Assembly: GCA_958295665.1 (NCBI GenBank)
Contig: OY282560.1
Span: forward strand, 97,379,930-97,443,929
Source of the DNA: Tipula vernalis
Lineage: Eukaryota; Arthropoda; Insecta; Diptera; Tipulidae
Direction of reading: 5' to 3'
DNA length: 64,000 bases
The first letter of the stretch is position 1. Every line of letters starts with the position of its first letter. This document shows positions 1 to 10,917 of this stretch, one piece after another. A model generated the notes under the pieces. That model made no database searches. It was not told the origin of the DNA and was given only the letters and a program-made list of their open reading frames with translations. The translations under genes were made by a program, and so were the position numbers.

Positions 1-138
1 GATGTAACTTTGCCAAAATGAGCATACCTAGTGTATTTACAAATATTTCTCTTACGTAATTTTGTAGGCCAATTTTTATTCTGACAAATTTGGTGTAAAT
101 GCAATATTTCAAATGCTATAATTGAAAACTGGTTTCAC

Positions 139-1888
139 GTGGTAAAAAATCATTATCTAAAAAATAAACGCATGAAAATCGGACGCGTAGTAAACATTAT
201 AAAATTTAAATGTGAACAAAAACTTAAATCTATACAAATGCCAGAACCTTTACTATCTACTCCAAAAACTACAAAACGAAAATACCACCCAGAAAATTTG
301 TTTAATGAAGGGCAATGGAACAAAAAAGTTAGCCCATCTAACCAATCTCCAAAACATTTTGGAAAGAAAGTGCTGGCTCGATATTTGAATAAGGAAATTG
401 ATCCCAAAAAAAAAATTAAAGGCTTTGAGGTTCTGCAGCTACCTATTTAAAGAAACGGATATTCTAATATACATATATGGGGAGGAAATAATGTCAGTGA
501 CGAAAACATGTGGTTTCGATTCTTTTACAGAGGTTTTAATTTGTATGGGTATCGGCAACGAATATTTAAAAATAAAATTTAATGAAATAGACAGTGATTA
601 TTTTAAATTTGTGCCTTCATTAATATACAATACCAATATAACTTCCAATGTGTACGACTTTCGAATAAATATTATATTTGATGTTTATGATGGTATACGA
701 GTAAACTGCGTTAAAAAATACGAAAACATAACTGAGTTAAATGCAGAATGTCAAATTACCTATTTGATAAATAAAATGATACCACAGCCTACTATAGTTT
801 ACCAGAAATGCATTGAGGAAAATATAATTCGCGTTTGAAACACTATCAGCTGTTATTTGCTTTTTGACATTTTTACAGTCAATGAAAATACCACTGAGAT
901 GTAATACATGGAGACGACATGCAAAATATTTATCATAATAAACAACCCAAACGAATGGTAGAACTTTTTTCTTCTAGTTGCACCACTCATTTTATATATG
1001 CCGCACACTCTAAAAAGTTAATTCCGAAAAAGAGCCGTACTGGATACGAAAATAATTTTTTTAACTTAAACTTGCGCTAAAATCATTAAACATACAAAGA
1101 TTTTGAGACTGATTAATTAACTGAAGCATTATTTGAACTATTCAAACATTGCGCTACTTATTTTCGGAAAATATTTAAATTTTTTCAAACTATTTTTCTT
1201 GAAATTTTCAATACACGCCTGTAAAATAAATCAAAACACAAAAAAAATTCTAGTGAAACGTCAAAATTCGAACATATACAAATTGTTTACTATGTACATA
1301 CAATCATTTGTCTATTTATAACGGCCTGTTTAGGTTTGTACAATTCACTCAGTACATCTCAGTGGTACAATTCCATTTCCGAAAATTCGAAAATCCAAGA
1401 CACGGAAAACAAATATTTTCTTTCTCTGTCACACAGAAGCAAACTTTTTCTTCTTCTTCGTTTTTTTTCTTCTACCACGACTTTTTGCCTATGCCTTCTC
1501 CATGTATTACATCTCAGTGGAAAATACTATGCGCAACGTTTAAAATTCGCTGTCTTTCAGGTCCTTATCATTTTCGAGTTGTGGGTCAAATTTGAAAGTG
1601 GACAAAATTGTTAGTAAATATGGCATAGCCGTTGCGGACGTCCTGTCCTACAATAACGACAATTATAATATTAGAATTGGGGAAATCGAAGAAAATATTA
1701 AATTAGACGAAGAGATTTGTTTATTAAAAGCTTAAATAAATTATAATAGTTCCTTGAAACATTATACCGCAATAATCAGACGGCCCAATAATAATTGGGA
1801 ACTATACGATGATTTAAAAAAATTCTCCGTGTTAAAAACTGACCAGCTTTTCGTTAATCTTCCAATTTTATTTTATTGCCAGAAGTAA
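139..1888 (+). pseudogene. Relic of a C19-like (ubiquitin-protease-like) protein
   Basis: Three separated coding blocks look like parts of one protein. 139-450 is a lysine-rich N-terminal part. A run of A residues at about 409-417 shifts the frame to a second block ending at 838, which contains TCGFDSF (Cys codon 509-511), placed like the Cys box of peptidase C19 and UCH-type proteases. A third block at about 1576-1888 holds HYTAIIRR (His codon 1760-1762), then NNNWELYDD and LPILFY, the order seen in a C19 His box (HYxAxxR, W, YDD, then a hydrophobic strand). Stop codons and 700 bases of unrelated DNA separate blocks two and three, so no intact product is possible. Proteins of this kind occur both as host deubiquitinases and as accessory ORFs of insect transposons. 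Context favours the latter, but that is inference. Motif resemblance only. Confidence 0.42.
891..1520. repeat. Inverted repeat pair inside the protease-like relic
   Basis: 23 bases at 891-913 are the exact reverse complement of 1498-1520 (starting CCACTGAGATGTAATACATG on the left). The arms lie between the Cys-box and His-box blocks, so the 630-bp segment may be an inserted miniature element. No target duplication is evident, and the rest is AT-rich without a long reading frame of note. Confidence 0.45.
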
Positions 1889-3944
1889 ATAAAATTATTC
1901 CACTAAAAATAATTATCATAAAACCAATATTTTGTTATTGGTATACTAAGTACGCTCGTTTTGGTAAAATTACATCCCAGAGACATCTCTGTGAGCTGGG
2001 CAATCTTCATTACAGTGAAACACTAAATTCAGAAATTTATCACAGATATTTTTTTTTATTTACATATATAAGTTCAATGATTAAATTAGCACGACATTTA
2101 TTGATTTTTGTCACAAAATTTTTTTTTATAATTTTTGTTTTTGTGTTGTTTCTAAGGCCGTGCCCGAATACTGTGATAATACCGTGATAAATAATGATTT
2201 ATGACATTTACTTGAGAAATTTCCCCCTCCGCAGATATTTTTTATTTTTATTGCCCGAATTCAATAATAATTTTTGAGTGATAATTTCCCCGCCAATTTT
2301 TTTAAACCAAATCAAATGGATCAACATTCCGAAGTAAGCAAAATTATTATACATTATTGTTGTAATGTAAAAATGATTAAATTAATACGAGTATTAACAG
2401 GCGATTACATTATACACCGCAATCCCACAATCCGATTATTAGTCAAATATTAAGTGAAGAAAGATTTAAGGATTTCTGGGGTATATTTCACAAAATTACC
2501 AATATTTTATCACGCAAAATGCATGGATGGTAACTTGAATTAGAACTCATGGCTTTAATTTATTGCCGCTTGCCAGTGAGACAAACCGTAGAATGGTGGG
2601 AGCAGTAACAAAACTGCATAGCCAAACAGTTACAGAATCAATTATGTTTTAAGTTATTAAGTAGCCGAAGAGGTTGTACACCTGTATTGAAAAATGTGGT
2701 CGGAGCTTACGATGGGACTCATGTTTTTTCCTTCAAATTTATTTTGTTGGTTGCTATATCTAATCACATTCGCTACTAAAATATTTCACATGGATATGTC
2801 AAAATGTATCATAGGGAACGATTGTAATAATTCGAATAAGTGTGTTTTATGCCAAAAATTATTACTTAACACTTACTTATTTTTTTGTTAATTTAACAAA
2901 TTTTATATACATACATATTTTGTTAATTTTTTTATTTTGTGGAAAACTTCACATCCGTTATCTGGATTACAATATCTGGACTTCAGTCTCGAAAGTCTTA
3001 AATATTTATCGAGAAGCTAGATTTATCACTTATTAACTTAAATTAAGCAACTTCGCATATACTCTTCAAATTTATACTAATATCGAGATGAAATATACGA
3101 ATAATCTCATTTTTGACAAAAAATTTCGAATATACCCGGAAAACTCATAACATTAGAAATAGCATGACATTGTCATACATAATGCTACACAATTCAAAAG
3201 CAAATCTGGGAAAACATAACGGGAAAACTTCGAATAATCTTAAAATTGTTCAACAATGTATAATCTCGAATAACTTTGATGCCCATACAAAAGCAACTCA
3301 TTGCTATTCAAATTCAAAGATAAGGGTAATTCCAAAATACTTGAATTTCTAGGATATCATCTCGGTAGCATCAAGTAACTCGGTACTATGAGCGTAACTA
3401 AAGAACACTAATTACATCCCAAACCTTCTTGAATAATCTGATAAAAAATTTAAAATCCCGAATAATTTAATAACGCTCAACGCCCAATAAATGTCGAATC
3501 TCTTATCGTAAATCTCGTGTTACCGCTTATTTTGGAACATTATGCCATTCATCTCCGTACACAAATTTTAGATAACATCGAGAAACTTCAATAGAATCAA
3601 AAAATCTGGAACTTTCGAATAATCTTAGAATTCTAAAATATTCTCAATATTCCCAAAAAAATTCGAATATTCCAGAAAATCTCGATTAAACCTAAAATTC
3701 TAGAATAATATTGAAATATTTGTCTCGACAAAATATTTGCGAGACGTCGAATAATCTTGAAAATATGGAATACTATAGTGGTCAAGCAACGCTCATCAAT
3801 CCCGGAAACACACAACTATATGAAAACCCAAACTTTGAAGTATTGATTAACTCGATATGTGTGAAATGTATATAATGCAGAAAATTCGTTATAAAAATGA
3901 CAAAATTTCATGATGTCCTATCATGCAAAACGTCCAATATTTGA
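1889..3944. other. AT-rich non-coding stretch with scattered CGAATAATCT words
   Basis: No convincing gene. Homopolymer A/T tracts dominate up to about 3050. Between about 3090 and 3770 the word CGAATAATCT and close variants recur roughly seven times, among short AT-rich words such as TCGAATA and ATTCTAGAA, as in a decayed tandem repeat. Confidence 0.5.
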
Positions 3945-4490
3945 TGCGATATTTTTGAAGAAAATGGTTTAATTCCAGGCGAAGTTGAATTGGAAATTGA
4001 TGAAAATATTTCACCAGTATTTCAGTAAGCTCATCGTATTCCTGTTGCCTATCGTAAGCGACTCAAGGAGGAATTGGATAATTTAGTATCGGATGGTATC
4101 ATAGCAAAAATCGACAAACATACTGATTGGGTCAGTAATATACTCATTGTGCAAACGAACAACTCCTTCCGTATTTGTCTAGATCCAATTCCGCTAAATA
4201 AAGCACTCAAACGGCCCAATTATCAATTCACGATAATCGACGAAATTCTTCCAGGAGCCGCTATTTTTCAAAGCAAAAAAGTAATTGCCTATGCTTCAAG
4301 AACACTTACTTCCACTGAGCGCAATTATGCACAGATTGAGAAGGAGCTTCTCGCGATAGTATTTGCTTGCATACGATTCGATCAAATGATTGTTGGTCAT
4401 GTATGCAACATCAGAACATACCACAAACCACTTATTAATATATTCAAGAAGCCGTTATTAAAGTGTGCTAAGCGTCTACGTCCTAAGTGA
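3945..4490 (+). pseudogene. Gypsy-type pol fragment with internal deletion
   Basis: One reading frame, with a TAA at 4026-4028, encodes the N-terminal part of a Ty3/Gypsy reverse transcriptase (RLKEELDNLVSDGIIAKI, then SNILIVQ and FRICLDPIPLNKALKR). At about 4258 it jumps directly into RNase H sequence (KKVIAYASRTLTSTERNYAQ, EKELLAIVFA). The RT palm with its catalytic aspartates and the start of RNase H are missing, which implies an in-frame deletion of several hundred codons. Protease, integrase and LTRs are not visible nearby, so this is a relic of a Gypsy retrotransposon. Assignment to Gypsy is secure from the YASRTLTxxERNY motif; the lineage within Gypsy is not determined. Confidence 0.85.
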
Positions 4491-5225
4491 CACTGCTGTG
4501 ACAGACTGAAAATTATAATTGCATAATTCGGAACTCAACAAATTTTCGATTGGTTTTTTGTTGTAATTATACAATATTTTATCTAAATATAATATCGTTT
4601 TTACGTACGGAGATCGCACGATATATTTGTGCATATGTAGGAATAAAAAATGAACGAAAATTGTTTTCTTAACCTAAATCTATAATGAAGAGGTTTTTTA
4701 GCAGATGACTGTAACAAAAACGATGTTTTTCTTGATCTACAAAGGGGAACTATTCTTTGATTGACATAAAAGTCAAGTTTTTGATGCCCAATCGTATGCA
4801 CGAATATATGAGAATTTTTTTTGTGGTTATGTTAACCGTCAGTAAATCTTTAGTTTGATTATGCACTAAATTACACAGATTTTGTCGCAAAAATTATTTT
4901 AATAACACAACTTATTTATTAATAAATAATGAGCTCGTAAAACTTCCGGGGTGATTAAAAATGACGAATTTTTTGACGTCTTGAATTGTCGCAATTGAGA
5001 TTGACATTTCATTTTTGTTGTTATTGATAAATCTTACAAGAAATTTCGATTGATCAAAATTGATTTAAACCAAGAAATAAATGATTTATTCTGCCCAATC
5101 GTACGCGTGTAATGATTTAAATCATTTTTTTTTTTGACACTCGATTTATTTATTTTGAACAAACGAACTCCACATTAAGGCATAAAATAATGGAAAAACG
5201 CTCACATTCAATTCAAAATATGTAT
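4491..5225. other. Non-coding AT-rich stretch
   Basis: I see no gene, repeat array or RNA here. Two short reading frames exist but show no recognisable motif. Confidence 0.5.
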
Positions 5226-6012
5226 CATCGGAATAGGGCCGAAAGGCCGAATTTCGAAAGGCAGAATGTGTCGAAAGGCCGAATGTGTCGAAAGGCCGAA
5301 TGTGTCGAAAGGCCGAATGTGTCGAAAGGCCGAATGTGTCGAAAGGCCGAATGTCGAAAGCCCGAAAGGGTCGAAAGGCCAAATTTCGAAAGGGCGAATG
5401 TGCCGAAAGGCCGAATAGGTCAAAAGACCGAATGTCGAGAGGCCGATTGTGTCGAAAGGACGAATGTCGAAAGACCGTTTGTGTCGAAATTGATTTTAAT
5501 TTTTCATCTTTTTATAAAGGAAAATTTTCAAAATTTATATTTTTATGAAAATTTTTGTATAAAAATGTTTAATAGTAAATCGCCTTAAATATTAAAATCT
5601 TCTTACGTTTCTTTTTTGTCATATAATTAAAAATTAATTAATTATAATAAAAAAACAAAAATAAATAAATTTCTGTTTTTCCGACAAAATTTGATCATAT
5701 TAATATGCTACATTCAAACGATTTATTAGTATGTATTTTCAATTTATTTAAATCATTTTACATTAAAAAACAAATTCAACGTTTTTAAATATTGATTTCA
5801 ATCAATTAAATGAAGGAAATTTACAGAAAATTCGGCCTTTCGACCCAATCGGCGTTTCAACACTTTCGGCCTTTCGACCAAATCGGTCAAATGACATTCG
5901 GCCTTTCGACCTTTGGCCTTCCGACCCATTCGGCCTTTCGGCGTTCGGCCTTTCGGCGTTCGGCCTTTCGACATTCGGCCTTCCGACATTCGGCCTTTCA
6001 ACATCGATCGGT
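5226..6012. repeat. Foldback-like element: two inverted arrays of a 17-bp minisatellite
   Basis: 5237-5485 is a tandem array whose clean core repeats GTGTCGAAAGGCCGAAT every 17 bases, with shortened and mutated copies at both edges. 5829-6005 carries the same motif in the opposite orientation (ATTCGGCCTTTCGAC). An AT-rich spacer of about 340 bases lies between. Tandem repeats arranged as long terminal inverted repeats are the hallmark of Foldback and Galileo-type DNA transposons. No transposase is present and no target duplication is clear. Reading frames through the arrays (RKAECVERPNV and mirror forms) are repeat artefacts. Confidence 0.6.
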
Positions 6013-9000
6013 ATCATCTAGGCAAAATGTATGTCATATGGGAAAATTAATCTATTATTTGTATAATGCGGAACTCTCAATGTCTTAGACTCTTAACCGA
6101 TTTTGATGAAATTCAACCTGATGGATGGAAATGGGATTCTATAACATGATTTTTACAATTGATGAAATTGTCGAATAAGATAAATTAGGACGGAATTGGC
6201 ATTTTAAATTAATATTTAGATAAAGTTCTGGAATTGGGTTACTTAGGTGGAACAATTATTTGTATACCGATTTTGATGAAATTCAACATGTACAATGAAA
6301 ATGGGATGCTAATACGATTTCTTGATAAAATTGTGGAATTTGGCCTATTAGTAAGAATCTAGGATACTTCTAAACCGATCACGATGAAATTCGCCAAATA
6401 TGTACTTTTGGAAACGGAATTTTAAAATAAACCTTTGATGAAGTTTTAGAAGATAGGTTCAAATTAGGAATTTGGCTAATTAGAATGAAACTTTATTCAT
6501 TATTAACTTAATCATTTTTGATAAAATCCTGCATAGAAACGGTGTTCTAGATGAAGTTCATCAATTAAAAAACCAAAAATGTTGTTTACCGAAAACCAAC
6601 AAAAGTACCGAATTACAATAATTACAAATAATTTGTTGAACAACCGCAGGACTAATTTTTCATGCTTAAACTATCATTATCTGAAGTCTATGATTTTACC
6701 AAGTGTTTGAATAGTGGGGAAATAGTGTGTATGAATGAGTGGAATAATGAGTGACTACGAATGAATTTTTCGTTCATTATTGAAAAATAATTGAATAGTA
6801 AATAATTGATGCATAATTACTGAATAATGAGTGGATGTTATTTAATGATGAATATGAATTAATAGTAAATAAAAGTGACTACTCCTTGGAAAAATACTCC
6901 TTAAGGAATTTCAAAGTGAATAATGGTTGAATGACGTTAAAATGTACGTGTGTGATGCTTTTCTAAAAATTGATTAGGATTAGTTTTCGATTCACTATTT
7001 CCAAAGGAACAGATCACAAATCTTCAATTGTTGTTGTATGTTTTTCCAACTTCGCGAAAGCAATCGAGCTAATGACTCAATAACAAATGAATAATGAGAG
7101 CATGCTGAGTGAATAATGTGTGAAGTAGCTTTAAAAATAAAACACACAATTAGATATATGGAAATGTCGTAAAAGTAGAGCACATTTAAGAATTTTTAGT
7201 TTCAATCATTTCAGCTTCTTTCCTTTTTATTTTATCAGCATATATAACCACATTTTGACTTGACACCTTCAGGTTCAAAACCCCAATAAAACCCACCTTA
7301 ACATTTCGTTAATATTTCGCCTACGGTGATTCAGTTGTATGAAAATGAACTGTTGGAAATCGGGGAAAAACTGTCTCTTGATTTGATTACATAGTTAGCT
7401 AATAGACTTATTTAGCTGTGACAAATCAATTATTCACCTCAAATAAAATTTGCAGTAACACGTTTACAGAATTTTATTTCATAAATTTTGAAATTGTTAA
7501 GGATTTTATTGTGCTAGCATATTTAACATTATAACTTGCTAACATTTAAAAATATATCGGTGCCTTAAATCGATGGTACCATAGGATTAAGCCTTTTTAG
7601 CCCAATGGTTAAGATGAACCAGAGGGTACTGACTACTGTATAATCAGCAAGAATATAAGAGGGACAAAGATCGATCGCGAAAAGTATCTTCATGACGATA
7701 GCAAGTTTTTGTACTTGAGTGATTCGTATTGTATTTTCAGTACAAGTTTTGGTATGTGGACAGTTCATTTATTAGATGGTGCATGGATTCTAGTGCAATG
7801 GTATCATAAGGTAAACCGATGAAAATTTTGTCATCAAAAGATTTTTATTTATTTAGCTCCTCAAAAGTCGGTAAAATTGCTGGAACTATAGTTGCAAATG
7901 GATTGAAAATGTCACACGTAATTAAAGAGGTACTGATGGCAAAGGTCTAAAATGTAATTTGTTATCAATAAGAATAAGGTTAAAGTAGGTAAAAATATAA
8001 ATGATATTTTTGATATGATATGATATTTATTTTGATATTTATTCAAACCGAAGTTCACCAAAATATGAATCAAGTGTGCAGTTTATAAATAATTGTACAA
8101 CCCTACTTGTACGTATATCAAAAACAACACAAAATAAAACACGTGCCTACATTACAACATTAAACCCTAGATTATTAATATTTTTTTCATAATTTATAAT
8201 CCAAAATATTTGCGATTGTAAATTTTAATAATTGATTTTAATGTAATCCCATAAATTTTGCGATTTTAAATTATTAGAAAAATATTGACAATTCGATTGA
8301 CCCACAATTAATGTCCCTGTATAGTTCCAATAAACAATTAAGTTTTCAAAAATCAATTTTTCAAGGGCGTTAAATTCTACAAAGTATATTGTTAACTTGA
8401 TTACAATTGTCCCACAACACACACCATTAAGTAGTTATGTCCGAAAAAAGGGGATTAGTAAATATATGAATTGGTCAAATTATAATGGACAATAGGTCGA
8501 AATAAGAATAGCACAAATTTAAAATTACGTTTGCATTCCCTTTGATTGATAAAATCGTTTAACATTAATTTTATGGGTTCTACTGCGAGAAAGAGACCGT
8601 TTAATAGAAATATATGTGTGTAGGTAATATTAACTTGGACCATTTCCTTGGAATCCAGCGACAATTTAGTGAATTCAAAGTAGGAACCAAAATTGGATTT
8701 TACCTATCTACTGTAGTAAAACGTGTAAGTGTAATATGTAACGTATAGTGTAATATAAAAATAAAGTAGATTGGACAGTTATACGCTATTTTAATTTTTA
8801 GAGATTCGGTGCTGGCATACAGTTAAGCATCACTCTGCTATTTTCATAATGTAGAATGAAAATGATTAATCCTATTGTGGTTTTCTCCAAAAATACATGG
8901 TCACTGAGCTCTATACGAACATTGAATTTTGTTCAACGTCCTAAACAAAAACCAAATGTTTATGGTAGATACACCAAAAACACAATTAATATTATTTGTT

Positions 9001-9150
9001 GTTAGTTGATGGATACACAAAAAATAATAAAACAGTATCTCAGAAATGAAACGAGATACACCAATTTTGATCGAAGATTATACGAAATAGCAGGTTCTGT
9101 TGTACGGGTTGTTAAAATATAGTATCCTTTAATTTTTGGTAAATCTAAAA
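6013..9150. other. Long AT-rich non-coding stretch with degenerate repeats
   Basis: No supported gene. The phrase ACCGATTTTGATGAAATTCA occurs at about 6096 and again 170 bases later, with a weaker copy at about 6375, suggesting a decayed tandem repeat of varying period. From 6710 to 7110 AATAATGAGTG-like words recur. GATATTT words cluster at 8000-8045. Short reading frames lack motifs. Confidence 0.5.
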
Positions 9151-9164
9151 CTTACTCAGAAAAA

Positions 9165-9340
9165 TGATCACGTAATATAGAATAAAATTGACGTGATTTC
9201 CCTATGGTTTTCATCCAAGAGGACTACTAGTTCGTTAAAACTATGTGAAAGATCACGTTAAAGTAAAACGTCAATATTTATTAGGAAAACCAATGAATTT
9301 AACGTGAAATTTAGTATTCACTATTTAGGTGAGTTCACAT
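9165..9340. repeat. Cluster of TCACGTTAA / TTAACGTGA words
   Basis: The segment holds TCACGTAA at about 9168, ACGTGAT at about 9191, TCACGTTAA at 9253-9261 and TTAACGTGA at 9299-9307. The same words appear at 14061-14300 beyond the SAM-like exon. They may be subterminal repeats of one DNA transposon, later invaded by other elements. No perfect terminal repeats are found. Confidence 0.3.
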
Positions 9341-10110
9341 TATTACTTTCTTTTACTTTAGTAAAATAAAGTATAGTAATCATGAAAATTTTGGACCGGG
9401 AGATTTCTAGAGATTTATCTGTTTTGAGGTCCCTTGAGTCCGAAAAAGTGGGTTTCGAAATGGTATCTGTCTGCCAGTCTGTCAGTCTGTGTCCTCTCTA
9501 CAGCCCAGATGACTTAACCAATCGAACTGAAACTTCAGTTCTATTTTACTAGATCGACTCGTTGAATTTGTATTTGAAATCCATTTAATTCGACGTGGAA
9601 TTATTAAATAATCAATAAGATGCTAAGTATTTTTAAAGTGGATTTTCTTTATTTATTATTTCTAATTATAAAAAAAAAATTATTTGGGTTTTACATTTCC
9701 AATTTAACATAAACTAATATAACTAATCAATACACATACATATTTAGTATCGTAAATAATATTAAATTAAAAATTAAATTAAACAAATTCAAGATTCTAA
9801 TCACTTTTTGGCCATTTATTAATTTATAGATATACCATATACATGTACATGTTACATGTTATATAAAAAAAAAATTCAATGGTTTATCTTCTTCAACAAT
9901 GAAGGACTGATAATGTTTTCTGAAAATCGTGTAGCTCTCCACGATGTGCAGACAACATATGCATTGATCATTTTTTGAAAAATATATGTAGAATTTCTAG
10001 CACTCGAGGTGGATTATTCGTTTCCGTTAGTAAGTATGTACCATACACATACACATACATATACACATACACATACACATAGACAAACATATACACATAT
10101 ACATAACATT
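9341..10110. other. Non-coding stretch ending in an (AC)-rich microsatellite
   Basis: There is a short TCTGTCTGCCAGTCTGTCAG-like simple repeat at about 9468-9490. A microsatellite of ACACAT/ATACAC units runs from about 10038 to 10105. No gene is visible. Confidence 0.55.
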
Positions 10111-10111
10111 T

Positions 10112-10672
10112 CATAGGTAGTTTAGCGTCTATTGGAGGCGGGGACCAAAGTTGAGTAGAATAATCTATCAGCTCCGTAACCTTCCAGTAGGGTGCGCATC
10201 ACGTGAGCTGTTCTGGTTATGTATTAGGCAGCTGCATGATGGATACAATTGTGTAAGGGTTAACCTGTTACAATTCGCAAGTGTGCGTGCTGCCTCCTCG
10301 TGGCAACCACTGGTAACTAAGGCCATTTGGCACAGGCTAAAGTACGGAGGAGAAAAGAAACAGCATATGCCAATGGATGAATGGCTGACAGGTTAATCAG
10401 TTCAAAATATGCGGACTCTGGATACTAGGCACCCTCCAGTTTTATTTAGCCTTCCTGTAGTAAAGCTGGGTGACCTACAAGCGATTTGCATTTCCCAGCA
10501 ACTCGTAAGAGTAAAATGAAACAGAAGACGGGGAAGATGTAGGCATATAGGGGAGTGGGACAGCCCTCTCGAAATTCTTGAGCTCCAATGCTACCGTCTT
10601 TCTAACGGAACTAGAGATAGTATATATCACGTACCGGCTGGCAGTATTATCAAGTTCGGAAACTTAATCTTA
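10112..10672 (+). mobile_element. 3'-truncated copy of the 45-kb retroposon
   Basis: The segment aligns almost base for base with 45070-45700: it starts at TAGCGTCTATTGGAGG, carries the blocks CAGCTCCGTAACCTTCCAGT and GCGGACTCTGGATAC, and stops near GCAGTATTATCAAGTTCGG. It lacks the GCACAATAGG tail and the AAT repeat that end the other copy. Small indels distinguish the two copies, so this one is old. A fragment of reading frame (10151-10396) is not conserved as coding. It is probably a 5'-truncated LINE copy or a LINE-dependent retroposon. Confidence 0.7.
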
Positions 10673-10917
10673 AAATAATGTGTGGAATTTTTTCTTACTT
10701 TGATCCGTTTCCTGAGTTATAATTTTCAGTAAATTCAGCGATGCTTTGTCTTTAATTTCGTTTGCAAATATAGACTGAATTTTCATCGTAAATGTATCAA
10801 AATGAGCATTTATTAATTAGCAAAAAGCATTTTTGATTTATTGGGAAATAAAAAATCGAAGTCTATTTCATTCTGTAAGTAAATAATTCAAATTATTATA
10901 TTTGTGTTTACCGGTTA
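10673..10917. other. Short AT-rich spacer
   Basis: Nothing recognisable lies between the retroposon copy and the start of the LINE coding region. Confidence 0.5.

Noticed and set aside
5146..5588. Reading frames on both strands with repeats such as RKAECVERPNV or FDTFGLSTHSA
   Set aside because: They are translations of the 17-bp minisatellite in different frames; the same is true of those at 5798-6088.
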